A DNA stretch of 64,000 bases from Nemopilema nomurai. Lineage: Eukaryota; Cnidaria; Scyphozoa; Rhizostomeae; Rhizostomatidae. The notes beneath the pieces were generated by a model. That model made no database searches and was not told the DNA's origin. It saw only the letters and a list, made by a program, of their open reading frames with translations. How positions within the stretch are numbered: the first letter of the stretch is position 1; every line of letters starts with the position of its first letter. The stretch covers positions 157,732-221,731 of the forward strand of contig PEDN01001374.1 of the NCBI GenBank assembly GCA_003864495.1. Direction: 5' to 3'. A program made the position numbers and the translations under genes. Shown one piece after another: positions 47,579 through 61,500 of this stretch.

Positions 47579-50132
47579 ATGACTGCACCGCCCTCCGGCT
47601 TGTTCAAGCTAATGAAAATGCCATTCAGATTTTTCACAAGGCTCGCCCTGATCAGTTTAGTAATGATGCAGCTTTACTGGCTATTTCTCGACTTCAACCA
47701 CTTCATGCTTGGTGAGTATTTTCATTTTCATTTTCATTTAATGCCAAATCGTTGAAATTCTTGCTAGCTAACTTCGAAACTCAGGTTACTTGGACCCTTA
47801 GGCCCCGTTCACACGTGAACGGATCCGCATAGATCCGTACCCAAACTGGTTACGATAGGCCTTGCGTTTACACGGGCACGGTAGGATCTGTACCTTTTCT
47901 TGGAGACATCCGTACCTTTTTGGTACGATTAGAGAGCGAATCCATTTAGATCCGTTCCTTCATCGGCGCCGTGTAAACGGGTGGATACGGATCTGCAAAG
48001 GCACGGCAGGGAAAAAAACCACCAAATTGAATATTAACAATCACCTTGTCATTGCGCATTTTTAAAAAGAGAGATTCGCTTTTGGTCCGTTCCCGTGTAA
48101 ACGCTTCATTGTTTAGGATCCAATATCGTGTAAACTTTTGTGCATCATACCCGTATCGTACCTAAAAGGTCCGGATTTTTGGATCCGTTCCTCTTTCCTC
48201 GTGTAAACGGGGCCTTAGATGGTTGATCAATTCTCAGTTAGAGCACATGCAAGCTAAATTTTCGAATTTCTTTTAGTTGCATACGAGAAAACAAATTCCA
48301 TACAGAGTCATCACACAGGAAGAAATGAGAGCTCGGATGTGTTTGCCTTAGATATTTTCGGGAGACCAATTTCACGGGAAGAGGTGCAAATGGATAGAGA
48401 ACACTACGTTAAAGGCAGAAAGTGTGAGCATTTCTTATCTGCAAACCAGTTAACCCATAGATAACATTTGAAAGGCGGTTACCTTGAAAGAATTATCAAC
48501 TTTGCTCATCAGTGTTTATAGTAAAACTGTGTGTTTATATGTTCTCTAGTAAACATTGCGTTAAAGCCTTTCGATACCCTGCCATGGTAGAAGTCTGGGT
48601 ACGGGCAAAATACTTCTGCTCTTGCGTTTCTGTTGTCAGCATGAACATGTACTTCTGTTTTGCTTGTTTTCAAATGCTACCGAGTTGACAGTCATCTGTC
48701 GATGGTAGGCCCACCCTTACTTCTGCACCTTCAATGTTCAACTTGACACTTCTTTCAGCACAGGTGCCAAAATGCATAATCCGCCCAGCGTCCAATAATA
48801 TGCACCGTCCAACAACAGTTTGACCTGTTGATGAGCTAGTTTGAGATGAAATGCGACATTTGACATCTTGTCTTTTAACCATTGAAAGACATAATCTCTT
48901 GCTAAATTGCTATGATTTCTGTCATTTCGACCTCTGCAGCGAGAAGGAAATCTTATCGGTATCTCACAGTTTGATTCCTTGATTTGTCTTTGATTCCTTG
49001 ATTTGTCTTTGATTCCTTGATTTGTCTTTGATTCCTTGATTTGTCTTTGATTCCTTGATTTGTCTTTGATTCCTTGATTTGTCTTTGGAAAACTAGCCGT
49101 CCTGTCACTTTCAGAGTGGCATCGCCATCGCCCAGCTGAGTTGAGCAATCATTGGATGAGCCCCGTCAACATATCCGTCTGAAAACGAGGCTGGCAGGCA
49201 ATTTTTTCAGTAGCAATCACATTCTAGCATATTGTTGTTGTTGAGCTGATTTAAAATCTCTCAAGCTCATAAATTTATATTTGCACACGATATCATATTA
49301 AGGTTTGCAAATTTCTGTTTGCTTATGGGTGAAATGAGGTCGATGACTTTTCTTTATCCTCAATTTTTTCATTTGCGCAGACATTCCGGACTAGATGCAA
49401 AAGTCTTCTATGCTTGGCTTGAACTCTTTTTCCCGTCTTGCAGATTTTATGACCATTGGTCTTGCAACAGTCGAACGCATTAAAGATGGCAAGCGGACCT
49501 CATACTTGTCCCAGACGCTGAATGATTTGAATTCAAAAATCCCGGAAGCGGCAAAGCGGGAAGTTGCCGTCGTCATATTGTGCGCCAACCGCGATGCACT
49601 TGCGAACAGAAGAATCTACGATGAGCTGTACCAAATGTTTCCTAAGCTGATAGAGAATGGACAAATGCAGTTGATCGTCGTTCCGCCTAGATTTTACCAC
49701 CGTCTCGACAACGTGCCACAAACGTATAATGATTCGCGCGTGCGCATGATGTGGCGCAGTAAACAGTCTCTCGATTATGCGTTCCTGCTCTACTACTGTC
49801 ATGGCCTAGGAGATTTCCATTTTCAAATCGAGGACGATGTTGAGGTCGAGGCAGGATTCTACGAACAGCTCAAATTGGACATTGCGAAAAGTAAATCGAC
49901 ATGGGCTGTTTATCAATATTACAAAATGGGCTTTATTGGCAAACTTATTCCGTCTCGCTACTTACAACTGTTTGCAGACATTTTCAGGATTTTTTACTTT
50001 GAGATGCCTCTCGATCTTTTATATGACCAGCCGTTCAAGCTATGCAGGCTCGAGGGCAGGCATCATTTGGGCAAATTTTTATTCCATCACATTGGACAGC
50101 AGTCTTCTTCGGAAAACAGCAAAGTGTATTAG
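47579..50132 (+). CDS. MGAT4-like glycosyltransferase C (GT54 family), no C-terminal domain
   Basis: Three plus-strand exons: 47579-47711, 48277-48423 and 49444-50132, with phase 1 at both junctions, about 322 aa. Exon 1 gives a cytosolic tail (MTAPPSGLFKLMKMPFRFF) and an anchor (LALISLVMMQLYWLFL). Exon 2 is the stem, containing FGRPISREEVQ, clearly related to YGQPISRREVQ in gene A. Exon 3 has MTIGLATVER, VAVVILCANRD, MMWRSKQSLDYAFLLYYCHG, the catalytic motif QIEDDV, FRIFYFEMPLD and FHHIGQQSSS. It ends where vertebrate MGAT4 would continue into its C-terminal domain. The exon 3 start is set by the acceptor CCCGTCTTGCAG; an upstream ATG at 49395 in the same open frame is in the intron and is preceded by a stop. 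Likely a Golgi N-acetylglucosaminyltransferase; specificity unknown. Confidence 0.87.
47801..48214. mobile_element. PIF/Harbinger-like MITE with TTA target duplication
   Basis: 414 bp with terminal inverted repeats GGCCCCGTTCACACG and CGTGTAAACGGGGCC, flanked on both sides by TTA (47798-47800 and 48215-48217). The interior has many subterminal GGATCCG and GTACC motifs in both orientations and no transposase. A 3 bp TWA duplication is typical of PIF/Harbinger. It lies inside intron 1 of MGAT4-like C. Confidence 0.85.
48972..49088. repeat. 20 bp tandem repeat, ~6 copies
   Basis: Near-identical copies of TGATTCCTTGATTTGTCTTT in intron 2 of MGAT4-like C. The repetitive minus-strand open frame across it is a by-product. 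Confidence 0.95.
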
Positions 50133-52586
50133 TGATGATCGCGTGGCTACATATTGACAGTGCATGTGTACCGAATTGATTGACAACAATTGCATTGACT
50201 GTTTGTTTCTTATACATACATTATATTTGGTTTTTGTGCTTACAACAACCTGTTGCTTGTCTGCTGCAAAACGAAGCGTTGTCAGTCGAATCATTTGAAC
50301 GTATTTTCATGATGTACTTGCCTATCCATTTCATATCTCATATGGTCTGTCAGCTCAAATTTAAATTAAAAGGCGCCGGCAATTTCTAGAACGAACCCAA
50401 CTTTGCCATCCACGCTCATAAGACTTTGATGCAGTGACAACTGTTCAACCCCGTTTTGGGTGATATTGTTTCCTGTCTTCGTATTGATTCCTGTGCGTCA
50501 AGCTCTGCTGTTCAAGTCATAGAAAATGATTAGCATTTGCCCTGATTAGCTTGAGATCGATCGTGGACACCACTCTATAGGGTCTGGCACGTCTTCTCGA
50601 AGGAACCAATGTTCTCAGAAAGTGCAACTGAATCCAACTAGAAGTGGTTTTTCATCGCAAGGAATATACACTGCAACATGGTGTATATGTCGCTGCTTTA
50701 AGAAAAAGGTTTCCCTTCATTGTGTAAACTCTAACTGTTACCATCTCACAGATTCAAGAAATTGTAGTTTTTTCTCTTTCATATCTGAAGGCTAAGAAGA
50801 ACGTAATTTTGTCTTTATTTCAATCGGCTTAAATGTTGCGCTGACAAGAAAAAAGGAAAGAATGAAAGAAAAAATACCCAGGTCTCGTCTTCACGTTACC
50901 AAGCAACAGTCAGTGCTAGGCTATCTATGCAAATCTTTACACGGTAAAAGGTTTGCGGCTCTAGCCAAGGCAAGAGTCACTTATAAGCATTATCGAATTG
51001 CAAAAAGAATATAATAGAATTGAATTGCAAATAATAGAATAGAATCGAATTGCAAAATAAATATAATGGAATCGAATTGCAAATAATAGAATAAAATTGA
51101 ATTGCAAAAGGAATATAATAGAATCGAATTGCAAATAATAGAATAAAATTGAATTGCAAAAAGAATATAATAGAATCGAATTGCAAATAATAGAATAGAA
51201 TCGAATTGCAAAAATAATATAATAGAATCGAATTGCAAAATAATAGAATAGAATCGAATTGCATAAAGAATAGAATAGAATCGAAATGTAAAAGAATAAA
51301 ATAGAATCGAATTGCTAATCATTTGGTAGTAGAGCTGAATGAAACGGCAATCTTTCTAAAGCAGGACCTTAACTTGGGGTGTCATCAGCTGACTCTCACC
51401 CTAATCTCCAAACATTTGGCCACATCCACGCACAAATTGTTGAGATTTTTCTCTATTTAGGAGTCAACAGCACTGCAGAAATCTTCCAGGACACTCAGGC
51501 TCCACAGGTTTTCAAAGTCAAACGATTCTGAGCACCGTAGTATTATAGGATAGGCGTCAATAGCATTTAGGCCATCAGAGCAGCGGCACTCCAAGAAAGG
51601 GAGGCATAAACAATAGTGTAGGGAATGTTGGAATGAAGAGCATTTCTTAAAGGTGCACTCCACTTTGAGATAATCACGGACCACAAGGCACAGGACACTG
51701 GGGATAATCAAACATCCGATGAAACCCCGACTTACAACCATCTTATTATCATTATTATTATTATCTTATTATCTTTCAAAAAATGCCTGGTGGATATAAA
51801 ATTGCAGTTGAGAGGGCGAGATGTAGCAAGTGTCAAAGCTCATATGGCTCCCTGTCCAGACATCCGAATCATCGTAACAAAAGGTCAGAAAGCAAGAGAC
51901 AACGCCCACTTTGTCAGTGAGCAGCCTAATGCTACGACCAATGAGGAAACTTAACCAGCAATACCAAGGGAACCCATGCTGCAAAAGTTAATCGAATGAA
52001 ACACCGATCAAACTACGAAGTGCAAGCCTTCCATCCCATACCGCAAATCTTGGCAGTAACGGGAAACTTCTAGCACTGCCCTGGAAAGCCATCGAATTGG
52101 CAAAGGCGAAGGCAAACTCGACAATCTTCTAAATGACGCTTAGTTCGTATCATCCTTGGACAAAGTTGGTAATCCCTTTGCATGCCAAAGTGATTTCCAT
52201 AGATTTGACTGTTTCGGATCAATGATTCTCAACGATTGTAAATTTCTAGGAGCTGTTGTTTTAATTGCATGAGATATAACTTAGTACACGAAATTAAGAG
52301 TACGATGAAAGAAAGGAATCGGAAATTTAGATGAATTTATTCAAAAGAGTTTTTTCAAAGAGACTAAATTTAATTTGCACTAATTAAGGATATCTTTTCT
52401 CCCCAATGCATTTTTAGTTGCATTTATTAAGGAACTTTGCACATACAGTTTTTGTACTTTCTTGTTTTGAGTAAAGGTAGGTGCGGTTGTTGAAGTTGTT
52501 GGCTTCATTCAAGCACAATTCAATTCAACTTACATTCATGGTTTGAGATTGACATCAAACGGCGCCAAAACATTGTGGGTTTGAAG
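50133..52586. other. Intergenic between MGAT4-like C and SASS6
   Basis: No gene recognised. It holds the tandem array at 50990-51315 and a TTA microsatellite at 51742-51775. Confidence 0.5.
50990..51315. repeat. ~26 bp AT-rich tandem array
   Basis: About a dozen alternating variants of GAATTGCAAATAATAGAATA plus GAATC and GAATTGCAAAAAGAATATAA plus TAGAATC. Open frames across it on the minus strand are repeat artefacts. Confidence 0.92.
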
Positions 52587-55500
52587 ATGGCGAATGACCA
52601 TCCGACATGGGCATCGTTAGTGGATAGAGACATCAAGGTTGCAATTCGAAGGGAAGGAGGTCCCTGGTACGTAATTTCGATTTACAAGGAAGGCTTGTAG
52701 GTCAAATTCCTCTTTATGAATACGAACCAGTGATTAAGTCAGCAAATGATATGGTGGAGAATGGCCACCATCATTTTACATCTAGGCCAATGATACCACT
52801 TCAAACCTGAAAGGGAATTCGTTTGCGACCACTTCATTCTAAATTGGATCTTGCAATCATACCCAAGCTCATAAATGTTAGTGTGCTTGGAAATAAGGTT
52901 GATTTAGTATATTCTTGAAAAAAATGCTTGCTCTCTGGAGATTTGTGCAAGTGTATAGAATATGATTGTATCGTCTTTTAGATATTTATATATTTATATA
53001 ATGTTTTGAGCTTCCTTTGTTTTTCTTCGAAGTCCCAAGGTAATATTTTGTACATTTACAAATGTTAAGCAAAGGCTCAAATTATATTTTCAATTTATCA
53101 GCTGATAAACATGCCTGCCTTGATTTTAGCAGCCTGTCAATTAATGGCGGCCTCAATTAGAATACAGATCTAAGCTGATGTTAGTTTGGGGTCTTGTGTA
53201 GAACTGTTGGAGCAATAAAATGATAAAGTAGTGAAATTTAATTATTTATAGCAAAGTATGGATATTACTCAATTATATTATTTACATTATCTTTACATTT
53301 TGATCATTTGTTATCAGATTCTACTCCTAATTTACACCCTAGATTATGTTATGATATGTATGTATTGACATGAACCTGTTCTTTGCAGGCATACAAAGTT
53401 GAAAATTTTTGTTGGCTTCTCTGAGACAACATCTTTACCGAACAAAAAGGTAGAGAATCCTTATTATTAAGTATAATGTGAACAGCAATTTAGTAGTAAG
53501 GATAGGAGGGCTGTCTTTGTTTCAAATATCAATCTAGTCATTTATTTCTATCTCATGTTTCAATTCAAAGCAGGTTAAAAAGTCTGGCAACTCGAAACAT
53601 GTACACAAAGTTTTTTGGGAGTTAAACCGTCCGTTGAGGACAAAAAAACTTTTGGTGAACTTTTCCTGGCTTTGCAAGCTAATGTTTTCTTGGTCTGATA
53701 CTGTTTAGTTAAGGTTACAGTAAACGTTTCAGGATGAACAAATCAGTATTTCATAGAGAGTGTGAAAAATAACTGACCCAAGCAAAATTCAAATGCACAA
53801 TCCCTGACTTTGTATGCCAAGTGCTCTACCACTGAGCCATCAGGACATGCTTCCAAGCCATCAATAAAAATAAAAAGAAGATAATGTAAAAGAGCATGGT
53901 TTGGGTGTGGCCATTGTCTGAATTAAATATGGCCATGTTGGGGTAACATACAAGATTGCTGCTTTAGACATCCTGAACTCCCTGCCGACCAGGTCATACT
54001 TTGGCAGCCAAAGCATGAACGAATAAGAGTAGGATGCCCACCAACAGCAATGATAAACACCTTGATTACAGACACCAGTGTTTTTACTGTGGAGGAGCTA
54101 GCTACGTACATGCAAGGCAGAGATGTGTGGCCCCTCCATTGTAGAGCTCAGCTTGTAACACCAACTTAGTAGTGGTATGTTGGGCACCCCTCAGATTTGA
54201 GCCTAAATCCGTCCCTGATCTACTATCTTCTGTGTTCTTTATTGAATTGGTTTTAACCCATGTTGAGAGTTATGCAATTAACCATGTTCTTGTTGTACCT
54301 GTTTTGCTGTAAGCAATTTGCAGATATGCTTTTTAATCAACAGGAACTTCATATCAGGCTCACAGATGAAAGTGACCCCTTTTTCTTGCAATTCCTTTAC
54401 CTTGGTGAAGAAGACTTTCAAAGGTAGAAAATCTAATCTCTTTGTTGGTTGTAAAAACTTTTGATTAACTTACTTCCTTCTCTGAAAGTGTCTCAAACTA
54501 TCTTTGAATAGGCCTGATTGTCTGATTTCACGTTTATCAAGGTAGTCAACATTCCCTGAAAATAAAGCAATCTTTTTGGAGTTGTTTGAAAAATTATAAT
54601 GGTTTCCACATTTCTTTGCAATAGGCTGTGACCTCATTTACACATTTCTCCTTTGTTCCTTTTTCCAATTGATAATAAGCTTTTTCCTAGCTATTCATAT
54701 CTTAATTCAAGATGTTCTCTGCTATCCTAGTTTGAAAGCACAACAAGGACTGCTGGTGGATTTTGCAGCTTTTCCCCAGAAATTTGTTGATTTGATTGAT
54801 TTGTGCAGCAAAGAAGAGTTTTCACCAAATCCAAGGTGAGCTTTTAAGATTTGTTTGACAGTTTCAATTAGTGCAAGAATCTATGTACTTGTCAAATGTT
54901 TAAATTGACATTACAAGAATGGAGCAAATGGTTTGTAAAAGTGTTACTGAACCTGTCATTGAATCATTGATGAATCTGTTTGTTTCGCTCATTTAAAGTT
55001 GTGGTTGATCTCATTTCCATCCATACTATACTCACTTTCCTTTTAAATTGAATGTTAGTATTATTTTTGAATTACAATCACAGTATACAATCAAAGAACC
55101 AGTTTTTGAACCATTATTAAATTTGTTTTCAAACTAGATGCTTTTGAATATGTATTTTAGTCCTTTGTGTGATTTGTTTTTTCTCATTATTACCACCATT
55201 CCAATGCTGAATTATAACAAAGGATTAAGAAAGCATGATAATAGATATCTCCTGAAGTCATTATGAATTCAAAGTGAACATATGGTTCATTTTACAATTA
55301 AACGCTTTTATGAACCTGTTAATTAGACTTTGGCCCATTATTGAGCATGTCATTGAAAAAAATATAACATGCATTATTATACAGTTCTTTGTAACATCAA
55401 TTTTTGAAGCAAATTATTGAAGCAAAACTTATTGAAGCAACAGCAGTTCATTGGAAATTATTGAAGCAATTATTTGGTTTTAGGCTGAGCATGGTGCTTT

Positions 55501-58500
55501 AATTAATTATTAATTTGCATTAATTATTCGACAAGTTCTTTAAATGTTGAATAATTTTCTGTTCAGGTTTTTGCTGCAGTTTAATATAACTGGAACAAAT
55601 TTTCATGGAAATGGGCAACTTGATGTTGTTGAGACAAATCCGTTTAAGCACCTTATTCACTTGTCATTAAAGTTTTTACCTGGAAGTGATGAGGAAGTGA
55701 AGAAGTACCTTGCTGGCTGCATTAAAACATTGAAGGTAAAAATGATCAAAGTATTGAAGGAATATTTTCCCTTAAAATCAAAGGAGGAAAGATTAACTGA
55801 ACTCAATAAACTAATGTTGTAGATTTCGTTAACAATTTTTGTTGAGAGTTTCAAATTTATAATATAAATTGCCTGATATTTTTTGGTCTTTATTTGCAAT
55901 TCCAAGTTGATTGTTAATTTTCAGAAATTTCATGAGTGCCCATTTAATTTTTTGCAAGGAAAACAATACAGAGATAGAAAACAAGCTCAACACTTTAGAA
56001 AAAGATTATTCCATCAGCTACTCAAATTTGGAAAATGTAAGTATCTTTGTTCCATCTTTTTATTTTGTCCCATTTTATAGCCATGTATCACTTCAACTTA
56101 GTGGGTTGTTATAATTTCTAATCATAGGCATATTCAGTTTTGTCAACCTCCTAACATTTTTTATTCTGAATCAAATTGCTATTTCACTTTAGAAACTCCA
56201 TGAAAGGACGAAAGAACTGGAAGACCTTAAGTCTCAATGGACTGTAAAGCTTAACGAAGCTTCAACGAAGCACTTGGCCGAGATGAGCTCTGCGAAAGAA
56301 CAGGAGTTAAGGGTGGGTCATTCGTTATTTTAGCATTGGGCCACTAATTACAGATGAATAGTGCATCTGGCTGTTTTTCAAGTGTTGCTTTCATCAAAAA
56401 CCGTGTTTCTTTTCAGGTGCAAAGCAGCTACGAAGAGAGACTGAAATCCGGTGAAAAAGAATGGGAAAGTAGGTTTAGCAAAACAGTGAGTAAACTCGAA
56501 GCAAAGATCGCAGAATTAGAAGCAGCCAATAAGGTATGCAGTTTCAATTGAGCTGTGTTTCTTAAAAGATTTCCATGGCTGGCCATGTCATGTATTTCAA
56601 GCAAATTTTGCGCGAACGCCCATTACTGCTTTGATACATACCCAAGCGTGCCAGCAAGTTATGACGATGATTTCTCAATAAACAGATGCCTCTTTTTTTA
56701 TTAAAAGAAGAGTCAACACCAAAGCCTTGTGGTGCTGTTGCATGGCTTATTTTATTGATACGCAGCTGAACTGCTTCCATCTAACAGGATTTGCTGAGTC
56801 AGAAGTACAAGGCAGAGTCGACAATTCGGGATATCAAAAGCCGCAACTTTGTTTTAGAAGAGGTTAATATCTTTCATATTCTGATATGATGTAGATGCAT
56901 ACTTATTATATCCACTGTTACCTGCCTCTATTGGCACAAAGTTTCTTAGAGCAATTGAAGATTACGCAGCGCAAATTGGAATTCTCTTCCAAGGTCCTTA
57001 AACAGTTCCTTATTTTGACAAGGTGTTTATGTGAACCCAATTTAAGCAGCTCTCTTCATCGCTTTCTGCTTTGATGGCCCTCTCTAGGGATTCTTTTCTT
57101 GAACGTGCTTGCTAATTTATTCTATTTCAGCTTTTATTATTTTAAGTTTAAACATGTTTAATATAACGTCCCTCAGGATTGTCGTCGCTCTTCCAAAGAA
57201 GTCCAGTCGTTGAGGCGACAGAATTCCAACCTCGATTCAGATCGACACGAGAGAGACAAGACTTTAAACCACCTCAGAACGAGGGTGGCTGTTCTGGAGC
57301 AGGAGCTGAAAGATAAGGACCAGGTACGGAATGTTTTCTCAGTTGAATGACGATATTCTAAATCTCACCCGGGGCCTTCGGATGCTTAGCTTGTTTTTAA
57401 GTACTTTTAAGTACTAAAACCAATTAGTGCTCTTGTTCAGGAGCTCGACTAATCCAAATTATCCGCTAATTAATCGTCTGATATCGAAGTTATTCAAACA
57501 TCGATTTCATTAAACTTATGTTGTCAAGGCTATTGACTACTTTTGTTCGTGCTTTCAGGTTATCACGAAATCAACAGAGCTGTTGGACACAGCAAATGGC
57601 CAACGGGTACATCATTGTCTGTATAGCGCCATTGCATGTTTCTGTATAGTGACGATTCTTCTTTTTTACTGTCATTGCTCTTCCTGCAGCGGCTCTTCAG
57701 ATTGTGCCTCGCAACCGCACCAGACTGATCTTCAATTCAGCTTTGCATGTGTACCGATAATCTTTTGTGACTTGCCACTCGTCGAAACATGAACCAGTCT
57801 TTTTACAAAGTTGATTTCCAATGACAGGCAATAAACAGATAAACAGTGTTGCTTTCTTAAATATGTCTTAGTCGAAGGCATTACTTGAAGACTGAGCTGC
57901 TTAGTGACTGAACCGCGAGCCATTGAGCAAGACGTGGTGTATGAAGATAAATGTTATCGGCTTCGCTCTGATTGACTGGCTTCGAAGTCCTTCCGGGACA
58001 GCGCTTTCATCGTACTAAGTGATTGCATTCAAGTTCCTCGCGTATAAACACGTCAAAATTAACTTTTGCCCTATTAGACGTTTCATCTTTCACTTCTAAC
58101 CTCACTTGGTACTATGCTTCTATTTACTTTTTTTCTACTTCTACTGCATCTTCTTGTGCGCGTCTTCTTGTACATAATTTTCCTTGCATATCTTCTTCTA
58201 CGCGTCTTCTTGTGTGCAACTTCTTTTACGAATTTACTGTTGTAATAGTCATTTCTTGTGTGTACGTATCTCATTTCAATGCGTTGTAATAGGCGTGTAA
58301 GTGTTGGGCCATTTTTGTCTTGACATTAAAAAGACAATCTCTTCAGCGCTCAGGTTTTGACAACCTCGGAATGGCCGGTTTACAAACAGCCCGTAGCCTC
58401 GTTGCGTTCTATACGGCATCTCCCCCGTGCTTCATGCTCTGTTCGTTTACCACACTGATTGAAGCGCTTGATAAGCCTACAGCAAAGATTGACTAATGGA

Positions 58501-61500
58501 TTAGGCCCAGGGGTGGAAGCACTGCTGGATATTCCAATAGATTCAAATCCCTTGTGACAAGAGTCTTCTAATCAAGATGAGACTAGCAGGCAAAGCAAAA
58601 GCCATCTAAGGTGACCAGTTGGTTATCGATCGCCCACATTTATGCTCGAAAGTCAAACGAAAACCAGTTGTTGCTAGTCAAAATTCTCAATCAGGCAGTG
58701 AACATGTGCTTGTCCACCAGTTTGACACATGATTCAGACCTTGCGAAACAGTAAGAAGGGGATGCACCCGAATCTGCAAGCCAACTCCCGTGTGGCATAC
58801 TCCCGTGTGGCCGACTCCCGTGTGATCTTTTTCTTTGACTTTTGAATTTTAATGGTTCTCCGCAGCTCAACTTGCCTTGCAAACAACGTTCATTGCAAGT
58901 TTCTTTTTAGCTGATTATGGAAGAGGACCTCAGGGGGAAGTCAAATCAGATTAGTAAATTGGATGCAACAATCAAGTCCGTTTCAGACGAAGTCCTGAAG
59001 GTATCACAAATAGACTTTTACCCTTTGAGCGTTACATGCTCAGCACGATTTTAATGCATTTAACTCACAATTTTTCAAATGCAATCGGGACACTCGCTTG
59101 ACCCCCTTTCTTTTCCAGGGCAACGAGATCATCCAGAAGTTGCAAAATGAGATTCGCAGCTTAAAGTCCCAGGTAAACGAAATGTTCAAGTACCTGTCAA
59201 TGCTCTGATTTTGAGGTGCGTGCAAATTCACCTTCTGAAGCAGGGTAGGTGAGTTTGGCCTTCCGAGCATTTACATGTTGACTCGGCTCGAGCGGAGACA
59301 ATAGACGTTTCTTTATAAGGAACCACTTTATAAGGAAGCTATTAAGGAACCGATGATTTGATATCCACAAAGAAGGAAATTTTAAAACTAGGCCTTGAGG
59401 TGGTTCCTTATAGGAAAACATGTACGTTGGCAGTTGTACTTAATGCAAAAGATTGTTTCGCAACACTCACAAATATAATCCAGCAGATTGATATGCTGCA
59501 TTTTATTGCTTTGGCATCAACTGTTTCGTAACTTTCCCCCCGTATTTATGCCTGCTCTCGTCTTATAAAAGGTGAAGTTGAAGAACATTGTGACCACCAA
59601 GCAAGAGAGGATCATCGAGGAGAAGGTCAGTAAAGCTTCCTTTTTCGGCAAATAGTTCTACATCCAAATAGAAAATGCCTTTTTTGCTAATGATTTTGAT
59701 GCTGAATGGTAATAGTAAATGCCTCTCCTGTCTTTTACCCATACTTACTTTTTTGCAAATTTCTTTTCCCTTAAACACTAAAATTAATTTTTTCCTGGCC
59801 AGGAATCAGTCTGTCCCTAACCAATTAAAGATGATCCACTGCTATAATCAAAGATGCCATACTGCTATAATCAAAGATGCTATACTGCTATAATTAAAGA
59901 TGCTTTACTGCTATAATTAAAGATGCTTTACTGCTATACTCCCTATAGTGGAAAATCGCAATCAATAAAGCCTATAACTTGAACAGAGTATGTGCCATCA
60001 CAACTGACCTATGGCCGGGGTCATGGGGTAGGGTCAGTTTGTGGCGGGACCTTTTGGCCGCTGCATGGTTGCTCGGCCGTGGCCCTGCCTTTGGCCACTG
60101 CATGATTGTCGAAAGTTGAAGCCGGTGATCATCCTTGATGTCCATACATTCGAACCATTTTTGGAATGTATTTCTCAATAGCGAAAACAGGAATCATCGC
60201 CATGTCATTTCGAAATTTCGGATAATCTCTCCACTAAGCTGGGTCGAGGTTTCTTTCTCATTAATTGTCCTATATGTTCTACTGTTTGCGATCTTCTGGG
60301 CGATTGAAATAGACTGTCCCGTTTCAATCGACGCCTTGGGAATTTGCTTGATTGGAATTGTGCTGGTAATCTTGCCCCCACTGTCTTCTGTAATTATTGG
60401 ATAAAAAATGTGGCCTAGCACGGATTAGGATTTACGAGAACTAAAAATGGAAGAAGGCAGATTGACTCATCTTGGCGATGGGTTCTGTGGTATCTCATCC
60501 AATTGACTTTTTAATTACTTTTCGCATAAAAGTAATCATGTTATGCTGTTGTCCTTCGTGATGTTGATCCAATTGAAACTCGTCTAGTTTCACTTCGAGG
60601 TAGTTGCACTGGCTCTGTTCTGCTGATGCTCATAAGTATCTCAAACACATGCCATATTCGAACGGTCATAATATACCTTGCGTGCAATGGGAAGTTTATA
60701 ACAACGTTTTACGGTGTTACTGGAACCGACCTAAATAACACAGAAGTAGAACTAAAGTTCAATAGGAAGCATGATGGTCAACTGTTCTAGCTACCAGCAG
60801 GTCTTCCTCAAAATTTGCCGCCGTGATTTATGATCCAATAGACACCAATACATCAAACGTAATGCAACGAACCGGATACATGCCCAACATGACGTGAAAA
60901 CGAGGTTAATCACGTCACAAGCACAGAACATGTGAGCGAACAAATAACTCTGAGCAAACGTGCATATCAAAGTTTTTGTATTTAGAAGTGCTGACCAACT
61001 TTGATGAATTAAGAAGAAAGACGTTAATTAAGAAGAAAGACGTTAATTGAGAGGCAAAAAAAGATCGAAGTTAACAACAAACAAAACAACTAGCTGTTCT
61101 ATTTGAGTGCATTCGCCGCCTCCAAGGAGCGAAGACAATTTTTCCGTAGATGTTCTCTTGTATCTACTGATTGTTTCACTTTCAATCCGCATCTCGTGTT
61201 TTTTCCATTTGAAGCCAGTTCTTATTGCATAGATTCTTCTATTACGCTCATTGTTATTTGGAAAAGTCATATGTGCAAGATAGTATTATTATTGCATGTA
61301 AGAACTCGAGGTGAGGCTTTTATGTAACCGTGTCTCCCCCGATGTTTACTGCTAACAAAACATAAACACGATCCAACTTTTTATTCAAGGCGATGTTGCA
61401 AGTTCGCAAGGTTTATCCGCCAGTACTTAACTCAGGTTCAGCATGTTTTATTCATGGTCGAAGAATGAATTTTTCCAGCGGAGCTGTGGCCCACCCATCT

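Noticed and set aside
48738..49148. Repetitive minus-strand open frame (KSRNQRQIKES type)
   Set aside because: Direct translation of the 20 bp tandem repeat; 20 bp is not a multiple of three, so frames rotate without meaning.
50977..51322. Two overlapping minus-strand open frames of 95 and 110 codons
   Set aside because: Translations of the AT-rich tandem array.
53783..53846. Functional tRNA gene (-)
   Set aside because: A box is good, but the B box is decayed and the acceptor and anticodon stems do not pair, so a SINE head fits better.
60135..60404. 89-codon hydrophobic open frame (+)
   Set aside because: Inside a SASS6 intron, no domain or promoter; composition reflects T-rich DNA.
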